From Anaerolineae bacterium (lineage in GTDB: Bacteria > Chloroflexota > Anaerolineae > Aggregatilineales > UBA3940), in assembly GCA_016927375.1 (NCBI GenBank), contig JAFGMS010000021.1, positions 1 to 32,941 of the forward strand: DNA of 32,941 nucleotides. Reading direction: 5' to 3'. A model generated the notes under the pieces. The model was given only the letters and a program-made list of their open reading frames with translations, made no database searches and was not told the origin of the DNA. Shown in pieces: positions 8,543 to 16,030 of this stretch (position 1 is its first letter; every line of letters starts with the position of its first letter). The position numbers and the translations under genes are program-made.

Positions 8543-8893
8543 ATGCCTCACGTAATTACGAGTCTGTGTCTTCGCGATGGTGCCTGTGTGGAGGTCTGCC
8601 CTGTTGATTGCATTGTGGGTGGACAGCCGGAGTCGGAATGGCCCTGGTTCTATATCGATCCTGATACGTGCATCGACTGCGGTGCCTGTGTTCCTGAATG
8701 TCCCTATGATGCTATCTTCGTCGACAACGAAGTACCCTCTAGCTACACTATGCAGGCTGGCCAGGCCAGGGTCGATCATGAGACAAAGAAGCGTGTGACT
8801 GCGCAGGGAGGTGAGGTTGTTGATCTGACGCAGGATGTTCCATACAATGCCAGTTTCTTTCAGGATGGGCCTGGTTATTCTGCCAGGGGGTAG
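8543..8893 (+). CDS. Ferredoxin with two Fe-S motifs
   Basis: A 116-aa electron carrier. The second cluster motif is a complete CxxCxxCxxxCP (Cys43, 46, 49, 53), typical of a [4Fe-4S] cluster. The first has Cys9, 15, 19 and 23 (CLRDGACVEVCPVDC), with five residues after the first Cys instead of two; this resembles seven-iron ferredoxins, so it may hold a [3Fe-4S] or an atypical [4Fe-4S] cluster. The C-terminal half is acidic and of no recognised function. The start has a strong GGGAGGG ribosome binding site. It follows sodA and ends just before a strong terminator, so the pair forms a two-gene unit; no redox partner is encoded nearby. Confidence 0.9.
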   Translation: MPHVITSLCLRDGACVEVCPVDCIVGGQPESEWPWFYIDPDTCIDCGACVPECPYDAIFVDNEVPSSYTMQAGQARVDHETKKRVTAQGGEVVDLTQDVPYNASFFQDGPGYSARG

Positions 8894-8919
8894 AGGATCA
8901 CCTTGCGCGTAAGGTTATT

Positions 8920-8948
8920 GGAGCAGCCTGTATCGGGCTGCTCCTTTT
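8920..8948 (+). terminator. Rho-independent terminator of sodA-ferredoxin
   Basis: Perfect 9-bp stem GGAGCAGCC (8920-8928) / GGCTGCTCC (8936-8944) with a 7-nt loop, followed by TTTT, 27 bp after the ferredoxin stop. Confidence 0.85.
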
Positions 8949-8996
8949 GATCCCAATAAGCGTCCTGGCCAGACGTCTTGCCAATCAGGATTAAAT

Positions 8997-9403
8997 ATGG
9001 CGAAGAAAGAATCGAGGCTGTCATCTTATCATTTTGCTCTAGTCGTCGAGCTTGTGTGTTCCGGTATGCCTCTGGAAGTGTGCGGTTTCCCGGGTGGGGT
9101 AGGGGGAACAGTCACAGAGGTGCTTCCGGTGCCGAATGTTACATCTGATCCCACCATCACGTTTTTGATGGAGCCACAAGTTTAGTGGAATGCCATACGC
9201 ATCCTAAATGAGAATGGTAAGGAGATCGTAGCAATCTATCATTCTCATCTGCCAGATGCCTGTGGGGAGTTGTCGCCTGTGGATGTAGCCGATTGTACTA
9301 TCCAAGGGTGCTTAACATGGAGGGCATTTCCGGGAAGTTTGGTGAAATTGCTGTTTTCGAGCCTTTTATGTTGACGGGGGGCGGGTATCTGAGGTATCAA
9401 TAG
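8997..9403 (+). pseudogene. Decayed JAMM/M67-type metallopeptidase gene
   Basis: From ATG 8997 the frame reads like a bacterial JAMM (Mov34/PAD-1, M67) domain: MPLEVCGFPGG, EVLPVPNVTSDPTITFLMEP, then an in-frame TAG, then NAIRILNENGKEIVAIYHSH and ELSPVDVADC. HSH...SxxD is the JAMM zinc signature, but it has eight rather than seven residues between the second His and Ser. The TAG at 9183-9185 is one base from CAG. After the JAMM motif the frame breaks; the tail continues in another frame (KFGEIAVFEPFML...) and stops at 9403. JAMM enzymes cleave isopeptide bonds, ubiquitin-like tails or sulfur-carrier fusions. The only annotated piece would be the 62-aa ORF at 8997-9185. Confidence 0.65.
9371..9400 (+). 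promoter_or_regulatory. Possible promoter for the PlsY-like gene
   Basis: TTGACG (9371-9376), 18-bp spacer, TATCAA (9395-9400), inside the end of the pseudogene and 45 bp before the start codon. The match is moderate. Confidence 0.3.
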
Positions 9404-9444
9404 TCGTTGAATCACAAAATCTAGGTGATAAGAGGGGGATCGTA

Positions 9445-10077
9445 GTGCTCAATTACGTTATTGCTGTGATAGGTGCTTATTTGCTGGGGGCAACCCCGGT
9501 AGGTCTGGTTGTAGTCTGGTTCATCAGCCGGAAGGATATTCGCACGTTTGGCAGTGGGCGTACCGGAGGCACCAATGCCATGCGTGCTGCCGGGCCTGCT
9601 GCCGGTGTACTGACTGGTGTAGGAGATGCCGTTAAAGGGCTGCTGGCAGTGACTATAGCTCGTCTTCTTGTACCCGATGATAGTGTTATGGAAGCGCTTT
9701 GTGCTGTTATGGCTGTTGTGGGGCACAACTGGTCCATCTATCTTGGTTTCAGGGGTGGAGCAGGCACTGGCCCGAATATCGGGGCAGCTGTCGCACTGTG
9801 GCCTATCTCCGGAGTGGTGTTGGTGCCGCTTGTCCCGCTTGGCTTGGTTGTGACAGGATATGCGTCAGTTACATCAACCCTGATATCGCTTGCGATTCTC
9901 GTGATCTTCGTTCTGCGAGCGATATTTGCGCACCAGCCCCTGACATATGTTGGCTATGCGACTGCGACTCTCATTCTTGTGGCGATCTCTTTGATACCAA
10001 ATTATCGACGTTTGATTGCCGGCACTGAGCGGATGGTGGGACCTCGCGCCAGGATGTCTCAGCAAGCAAGCAAGTGA
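9445..10077 (+). CDS. PlsY-like glycerol-3-phosphate acyltransferase
   Basis: PlsY is a membrane enzyme that acylates glycerol-3-phosphate from acyl-phosphate, the first step of phospholipid synthesis. The 210-aa protein has five or more membrane helices and the PlsY motifs in order: GATPVG (15-20), GSGRTGGTNAMR (36-47, for GSGNxGATNxxR), DAVKG (61-65), and GHNWSIYLGFRGGAGTGPN (93-111, for GHxxxxFxxFKGGKGVAT). The GGKG lysine is Ala and VAT is TGP, so activity may differ from housekeeping PlsY; it may be a paralogue. GTG start with AGAGGGGG about 7 bp upstream. It converges on the binding-protein gene on the other strand. Confidence 0.8.
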   Translation: MLNYVIAVIGAYLLGATPVGLVVVWFISRKDIRTFGSGRTGGTNAMRAAGPAAGVLTGVGDAVKGLLAVTIARLLVPDDSVMEALCAVMAVVGHNWSIYLGFRGGAGTGPNIGAAVALWPISGVVLVPLVPLGLVVTGYASVTSTLISLAILVIFVLRAIFAHQPLTYVGYATATLILVAISLIPNYRRLIAGTERMVGPRARMSQQASK

Positions 10078-10146
10078 GTGTTTTATCTTGGAATCGCCGA
10101 GATTGGGGTAAGGAAGCAGGAAACCGATACTGGCCCTCACTTGCTG

Positions 10147-10163
10147 TCTGGCCGGTGGCCAGA
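10147..10163. terminator. Hairpin between convergent genes
   Basis: TCTGGCC (10147-10153), loop GGT, GGCCAGA (10157-10163): a perfect 7-bp stem in the 109-bp gap between two convergent genes. There is no clear T tract on either strand, so it is at best a weak or factor-aided terminator. Confidence 0.35.
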
Positions 10164-10186
10164 AATTCGATATAGAGGTCGAGTCG

Positions 10187-11392
10187 TTATGGGATATACA
10201 CAACCACCCATTTGGACATCTGCACCTGGCTGACCGCCAGGCTTGCTGCACCACAGTTTCCCCAGGTAGTACATGTCAACTCGCCGGTTAGGCCTGGGTA
10301 CCCTGCAATATCATAAATTGCCTCCTGAAGCACTCGACGACCAATAAGTAGATTCCCCTGTCTATCAACTGAGGCCACTTTGTCAAGGGCTGCAATCAAG
10401 ATGCTGGTAGCGTCGTAGGCATAGGCGTAGACTGCACTGGGAGGTGCTTCTCCATATCGGTTCTTATAGGCAGTGGTGGCTTCTTTGTAGGCCGCAGATG
10501 TGAAATGCGGTCCTATGGTATATACACCCCCAGCCTTGTCTTGTGCAGACTCTATGAACCAATCACCCCAATAGTGCCTTCCGCCCAGTACGGGAATATA
10601 GGCCAGATTTGAAAAATCCCTTTTCCGGATCACAAAGTTCGCTGCTTCTGCTGCCATGAGCGGCGCGTAGATCAACTCAATATCGGCTGCGTTAATCCTC
10701 TCTAGGGCTGATAGGATATCTGGCTCTTCTGGCAGGATTGTTACATGGGTTCCAATCCTGCCACCCATGCTTGCGAATTGGGTGGTAAAGGCTGCTGCCA
10801 CATCTGTGGTATCCAGACTGCCATCATCAATGACAGCGACGCGTCTTGCTCCCAGTACCTCGTAAGCATATTGGGCAGCAAGATATCCTTCGGCGGTATC
10901 GGGGGGGATAGTGCGTAGGAAGGCCCCATGGTGTAAGACAGAATCACTCAGGTCGCTGGCCCCACATCCCGGTGAGATGGCTGTATAGTGTGCTTCATCA
11001 AAGATTGGCACGGCTCCTTGACAGGCACTTGAACAATCCGGCCCGATCACGGCAGCGATTTTGGTATCACTGATCAACTCTGTGGCGGCAGCCTCTCCCC
11101 CGCTTGCTGAACATTCAGTATCTGTCTTGACGGTTTCGAATGAGAAACCCGCCACATCCTGATGCTGCTGGATGGCAAGCTCGATGCCGCGTGCCATCTC
11201 CAGGCCTTCAGCCGCATCAATACTGGATAGGGCTACACCTATACTTATCTTCTTACCCGGGTTGATCACAAGCACACCCCAGGGATCATCTGTATTGGAG
11301 CTGCCTGTGGTTCGATTCCTCCCACAGCCTACAATGAGCAATGCTGTGATGACGAACAGTAACAGGAGTTTATTCCACCTATTCATATTCAC
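10187..11392 (-). CDS. Branched-chain amino acid-type substrate-binding lipoprotein
   Basis: A 401-aa periplasmic-binding-protein fold of the LivJ/Peripla_BP_6 type, which binds amino acids, amides or other small ligands for a LIV-type ABC importer. An N-terminal lipoprotein signal ends in LIVGC (Cys23). Family features include ISIGVALSSIDAAEGLEMARGIELAIQ, AAVIGPDCSSACQGAVPIFDEA, a VAVIDDGSLDTTDVAAAFTTQF segment between the lobes, and AYAYDATSILIAALDKV. The start is GTG 11392, with GGAGG 5 bp upstream; ATG 11386 is the alternative. No permease or ATPase genes lie nearby, so it is an orphan binding protein here. It is divergent from the prepilin peptidase gene. Confidence 0.88.
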   Translation of the reverse strand: MNMNRWNKLLLLFVITALLIVGCGRNRTTGSSNTDDPWGVLVINPGKKISIGVALSSIDAAEGLEMARGIELAIQQHQDVAGFSFETVKTDTECSASGGEAAATELISDTKIAAVIGPDCSSACQGAVPIFDEAHYTAISPGCGASDLSDSVLHHGAFLRTIPPDTAEGYLAAQYAYEVLGARRVAVIDDGSLDTTDVAAAFTTQFASMGGRIGTHVTILPEEPDILSALERINAADIELIYAPLMAAEAANFVIRKRDFSNLAYIPVLGGRHYWGDWFIESAQDKAGGVYTIGPHFTSAAYKEATTAYKNRYGEAPPSAVYAYAYDATSILIAALDKVASVDRQGNLLIGRRVLQEAIYDIAGYPGLTGELTCTTWGNCGAASLAVSQVQMSKWVVVYIP

Positions 11393-11435
11393 TCAACCCT
11401 CCAGGGGGTAAGGATACCACACCCTTTTGCTTGGA

Positions 11436-11464
11436 AGTGTAGCATGGTCGCTATAGCGAGGCAA
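11436..11464 (-). promoter_or_regulatory. Promoter of the binding-protein gene, with palindromic spacer
   Basis: Minus strand: TTGCCT, 17-bp spacer, TACACT. The spacer contains the perfect 10-bp palindrome CGCTATAGCG (11449-11458), a possible operator. It overlaps the -35 region of the divergent promoter at its right edge. Confidence 0.4.
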
Positions 11465-11489
11465 CATTCCTGGCGGTATGTGCTATAAT
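11461..11489 (+). promoter_or_regulatory. Promoter of the prepilin peptidase gene
   Basis: A consensus TATAAT (11484-11489) lies 45 bp before the ATG. The -35 at 17-bp spacing (GCAACA, 11461-11466) is weak. Confidence 0.45.
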
Positions 11490-11533
11490 GCATCTCAGCT
11501 TAGGATATCTATCCCATAGAACAGGATCGAAAC

Positions 11534-12373
11534 ATGGTACTTGGATATGTGTTGACGATTGTTGGGGGGATTGTTTTTGGTGGTATTGTCAACTGGCTGG
11601 CCGATCAGCTGCCGTTTCTGGGCGGCTTAGATGATGATGAAGAGCAGGAAACTGCTGGCCATGCAGCCACTGCAAAGCCGCAAGGGCTAACTGTTCCAAG
11701 GTGCCTCAAGTGTGGCGCACGCCGGCATATACTGAGCTTCCTGGGACTCACGGCATGGTGTCTTGGCAAACGTCGCTGTGAAAATTGCGAAAGCCGGCTG
11801 CCATTTCGCCACCTTGCTGTCGAGGTTGTTCTGGCGGCTGCCTACTGCTTGCTATGGATGCGTGAGGGAATGATACCTCTGTTTTGGATCTTGTCCTTTT
11901 ACCTGACCCTTTTCGTACTCATTGCTGTGATAGATATCGAGCATCGATTGGTGCTCAACATTGTGGTGTTTCCGGCCTTTGTTATTGTTTTGATCGAGGT
12001 TATGTTGAGTGGTCGGATAGGAATGAATGTCGCATTGATGGGGTATGCGGTAGGGCAAATCGTTGTCTTGGGCTTCTTCCTGCTGGGGGGGGTATACCTG
12101 TGGATTGTCAACACAGCGCGCCAGCAGCCCGTGACTGAGGTTGCTTTTGGTTTTGGGGATGTCACTCTGGCAACCTTGTGCGGTTTGATTGTCGGTTTTC
12201 CTGATGTCTTTCAGATGCTGGTGTTGATGATTCTTTTTGGTGGGCTGATTGCGTTCTTATACATTCTCTATCGTGTGATCATCGCTCGAGATTATCACCC
12301 TCATATTCCGATAGCCTATGGGCCGGCCATCCTGCTGAGCGCCGCGGTTATGCTGCTCTGGGGAGGCCTATAG
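11534..12373 (+). CDS. Prepilin peptidase (A24, PilD-like)
   Basis: PilD-type enzymes remove the leader peptide of type IV pilins and pseudopilins and often N-methylate the new N terminus. The 279-aa membrane protein has the N-terminal Cys-rich methyltransferase segment with CLKC (57-60) and CENC (82-85), then PFRHLAVEVVLA. The two catalytic aspartates of the A24 family are visible: Asp134 in AVIDIEHR and Asp209 in FGFGDVTLA. A Gly/Asp/Glu-rich insert (about 30-50) is an extra. Length is normal. No pilin or secretion genes are in the window, so the substrate genes must be elsewhere. It converges on mnmA with only 28 bp between the stops. Confidence 0.92.
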   Translation: MVLGYVLTIVGGIVFGGIVNWLADQLPFLGGLDDDEEQETAGHAATAKPQGLTVPRCLKCGARRHILSFLGLTAWCLGKRRCENCESRLPFRHLAVEVVLAAAYCLLWMREGMIPLFWILSFYLTLFVLIAVIDIEHRLVLNIVVFPAFVIVLIEVMLSGRIGMNVALMGYAVGQIVVLGFFLLGGVYLWIVNTARQQPVTEVAFGFGDVTLATLCGLIVGFPDVFQMLVLMILFGGLIAFLYILYRVIIARDYHPHIPIAYGPAILLSAAVMLLWGGL

Positions 12374-12401
12374 GTTCCTGGTAGAGTGTGCTGAGCCGCT
12401 G

Positions 12402-13490
12402 TCAGGATATCAGAGTTATAGTCCCGCATCCCAGCACGCGGTCATCCTCATAGAGTACAGCCCCCTGCCCGGGTGCGATGTCGGGCAGGGCTTCGTCGAG
12501 TACGATATCGACCGTATCAGCAGTGCCTGTTGGTGTCACCTGGGCTCTTACAAAGGGGGCGGTATATCTGGTTTTTACATCAACGTGGATTTGCCTGGCA
12601 GGTGCCTGACCACTGACCCAGTTCATGTTGGTGGCCTGGAAGCGGGTGTTGCCTAGTTCTGTTTGCGTGCCGACAACGAGCGTGTTTCTAGCCGTATCCT
12701 TCTTAATCACATAAAGTGGCTCTGAATAGCTGATCCCTACGCCTTTTCGCTGGCCAATCGTATAGTTTGGCAGTCCGGTGTGCTGGCCAAGTATCACTCT
12801 TGATCTTGTTACGATAGGGCCAGGCTCGAATGACTGTGCCGCATGATCGTGTAAGAAGCGACGGTAGTCTCCGTCAGCAACAAAACATAGATCCTGGCTG
12901 TCTTCTTTACCGGCAACTGGTAGCCCATATTGCTGGGCGAGCTGCCTGACCTCCAATTTGGTAAGATGTCCGATGGGGAGCAGCACCCGGCTGAGATGCT
13001 CTTGTCCCAAGACGCTCAATACATAGCTTTGATCCTTAGAGGAATCTGCTCCTTTGCGCAGCTCGAAAGTGCCATTGGCTGCCTGGGTGATGCATGCATA
13101 GTGTCCGGTTGCCAGATAGGTTGCGCCTCGCTTCGTTGCTTCGTCCAAAAGGTAGTCGAAGCGAAAGTATCTGTTGCAGGTCAGGCAGGGGTTAGGCGTA
13201 ATCCCATGACTGTAACCCTCGATGAAGCTGTCTACGACCTGTTGTTTGAAGGCCTCTCGTGCATCGACGACCTGAAAGGGAATCCTGAGCTTGCGAGCCA
13301 CAAAATGCGCATCGAGCATCTGATCTCGGGTGCAGCAACGATTGTCGCGCTTGGCTGCCTGTCCTGGCTCAGCCCACAGACGCAGCATGATGCCGAGGAC
13401 TTCATAGCCTTGTTCTACCAGCAGAGCAGCGCTGACAGAGCTGTCTACACCTCCACTCATTGCGACAATGACACACTTGTCTTTTGACAT
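12402..13490 (-). CDS. mnmA: tRNA-specific 2-thiouridylase
   Basis: MnmA makes the 2-thio group of U34 in tRNAs for Lys, Glu and Gln, using ATP to activate the base and sulfur relayed from a cysteine desulfurase. The 362-aa protein shows the PP-loop AMSGGVDSS (10-18), the catalytic Cys102 in GITPNPCLTCN and the partner Cys202 in EDSQDLCFV, the same spacing as in characterised bacterial MnmA. DYxxGQRKG is present as NYTIGQRKGVG. The central and C-terminal beta domains are complete. Start ATG 13490 has no clear ribosome binding site. Divergent from eno, with its own likely promoter. Confidence 0.96.
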   Translation of the reverse strand: MSKDKCVIVAMSGGVDSSVSAALLVEQGYEVLGIMLRLWAEPGQAAKRDNRCCTRDQMLDAHFVARKLRIPFQVVDAREAFKQQVVDSFIEGYSHGITPNPCLTCNRYFRFDYLLDEATKRGATYLATGHYACITQAANGTFELRKGADSSKDQSYVLSVLGQEHLSRVLLPIGHLTKLEVRQLAQQYGLPVAGKEDSQDLCFVADGDYRRFLHDHAAQSFEPGPIVTRSRVILGQHTGLPNYTIGQRKGVGISYSEPLYVIKKDTARNTLVVGTQTELGNTRFQATNMNWVSGQAPARQIHVDVKTRYTAPFVRAQVTPTGTADTVDIVLDEALPDIAPGQGAVLYEDDRVLGCGTITLIS

Positions 13491-13550
13491 ACTCTAAAGT
13501 CTCGCTATCCCGGCGAAATACTATACCAACCCGATCATATTTGTGACGGG

Positions 13551-13580
13551 ATTCTAACTTGTCGGCAAAGGGTGTGTCAA
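13551..13580 (-). promoter_or_regulatory. Promoter of mnmA
   Basis: Minus strand: perfect TTGACA, 18-bp spacer, TAGAAT, placing the transcript start about 55 nt before the mnmA ATG. Confidence 0.55.
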
Positions 13581-13643
13581 CGACCTGATTGAGGTATATA
13601 ACTGCTTCACGGATGAGATCGACTGCAATGTCTACGAAAATGA

Positions 13644-15020
<1,377 letters not shown>

Positions 15021-15115
15021 GAATAACGAGGGGGTCACCAGTATTCTGTGTCTCCCTCTATCATGTTCTTCTGTCACCCAAGCGGAGTGGCAAGGCCTAC
15101 CTACAGGTGATAGAA

Positions 15116-15199
15116 AAAAGATCGAGATCTTTTCTCAAAAACTTCTCGATCTTTTTCCGAAAACATCTCGATGTCTTGTCAAAAACATCGAGATGTTTT
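15116..15199. repeat. Four 18-bp palindromes at exact 22-bp spacing
   Basis: Units lie at 15116-15133, 15138-15155, 15160-15177 and 15182-15199. The ideal unit is AAAA[C/G]ATC-[GA or TC]-GAT[C/G]TTTT, and 4-bp spacers (ctca, tccg, gtca) separate them, so centres are exactly 22 bp apart. Units 1 and 4 are perfect palindromes around GA; unit 3 has one arm mismatch and unit 2 has two. The centre reads GA, TC, TC, GA, so units 1/2 and 3/4 also pair with each other as longer hairpins. The block is AT-rich compared with its surroundings. It could be a protein-binding array or a hairpin-rich 3' end for eno. Confidence 0.85.
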
Positions 15200-15201
15200 T
15201 T
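15160..15201 (+). terminator. Likely eno terminator
   Basis: AAAACATCTCGATGT (15160-15174) and ACATCGAGATGTTTT (15185-15199) form a perfect 15-bp stem with a 10-nt loop; six T residues (15196-15201) end it. It is formed by palindrome units 3 and 4 and lies about 140 bp after the eno stop. Confidence 0.6.
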
Positions 15202-15252
15202 CAATCCTTTGCCCAAGAATACAGAGTGAAATGTGCTGGGGCCTGAAGACAA

Positions 15253-15277
15253 GAGCAGGGCAAAAGCTGTCCTGCTC
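15253..15277 (-). terminator. Terminator for the membrane zinc-ribbon gene
   Basis: GAGCAGG (15253-15259) / CCTGCTC (15271-15277) form a 7-bp stem; on the minus strand TTGTCTT follows. It is nested in a longer inverted repeat, ACAGAGTGAAAT (15221-15232) / ATTTCACCCTGT (15292-15303), with one mismatch. Placed 60 bp beyond the stop of the minus-strand gene. Confidence 0.5.
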
Positions 15278-15336
15278 CTGGAACGCGCATCATTTCACCC
15301 TGTGCTGAGACTGGGCCAAGCAGTCACCGGTTTTGA

Positions 15337-15876
15337 CTATATTTCATCATCCTCTGCAGAATCTGACTGATAGGTGCTTGAATAACCCATAGCTGCAGCA
15401 GAACGTCGGCTTTGTTGGGATTGTTCAACTTGAGGAGTCTCGCAATATGGGCAGATGGTCCATGGCAAGTCCAGGAGCTTGCCGCAGCTTGGACAGTTCT
15501 TCTTGAGCTTTGTATGGCAGTAGGGGCACAATCGCCAATCATCTTTTGTGGGATGGCCACAGCCGGCACAGACCTGTTTATTCTCTATTTCTTGTAAGAG
15601 TGCTTCTTCTTCAAGTGCCCTCTCATATTGTTCGGCCAGGGTCTCTTGAGGGCGTAGAATCAGGTATACGAGAAGCCCGGGCACGCTAAGGACGGCCACA
15701 AGCAATGCAACCATGGCCTGGGCAAAGGTGTCTCTGGAACGGGATCTCATATCGCGGTATGCCCAAATGATCATGGAGATCCACAAAGTGGTGAGAATCG
15801 CCGCCAGAATGGCGACCACTGTAACGATGACCCCGCTAAGCTGTTGAAAATCAACATTCAAGTTGAAAGGTAGCAA
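15337..15876 (-). CDS. Membrane protein with C-terminal double zinc ribbon
   Basis: About 179 aa with two hydrophobic membrane segments (VIVTVVAILAAILTTLWISMIIW and ALLVAVLSVPGLLVYLIL), an acidic helix rich in Glu (EQYERALEEEALLQEIENK), then two zinc-ribbon units: CAGC...CPYC and CPSC...CPYC. The tail is Ser/Asp-rich. The soluble part is probably cytoplasmic. The track start is ATG 15903, but a strong GGGAGG lies just inside that frame and 6 bp before TTG 15876, so I prefer the TTG; this shortens the protein by nine residues. No named family is recognised. It is divergent from the kinase gene. Confidence 0.75.
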   Translation of the reverse strand: MLPFNLNVDFQQLSGVIVTVVAILAAILTTLWISMIIWAYRDMRSRSRDTFAQAMVALLVAVLSVPGLLVYLILRPQETLAEQYERALEEEALLQEIENKQVCAGCGHPTKDDWRLCPYCHTKLKKNCPSCGKLLDLPWTICPYCETPQVEQSQQSRRSAAAMGYSSTYQSDSAEDDEI

Positions 15877-15927
15877 GCTGGACCTCCCTCTGATTTGCTG
15901 CATATGATATTCGAGTTGGCGGAGGGG

Positions 15928-15956
15928 ATTATACAGTGGGCCTTGACACTGAGCAA
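15928..15956 (-). promoter_or_regulatory. Promoter of the membrane zinc-ribbon gene
   Basis: Minus strand: TTGCTC, 17-bp spacer, consensus TATAAT; start near 15921, 45 nt before the preferred TTG start. Confidence 0.55.
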
Positions 15957-15965
15957 CCGGTCGAC

Positions 15966-15994
15966 TTGGAGTCTAGGTATAGATGTGCTATAAC
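15966..15994 (+). promoter_or_regulatory. Possible promoter of the kinase gene
   Basis: TTGGAG (15966-15971), 17-bp spacer, TATAAC (15989-15994); start near 16001, about 30 nt before the ATG. It lies back to back with the divergent promoter. Confidence 0.4.
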
Positions 15995-16030
15995 CGAAGT
16001 GATGTTGTAGAGAGTATTGGAGAGTATCGA

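Noticed and set aside
15116-15199. CRISPR-like reading of the 22-bp repeats
   Set aside because: Spacers are only 4 bp, units are palindromic with alternating centres, and there are no cas genes.
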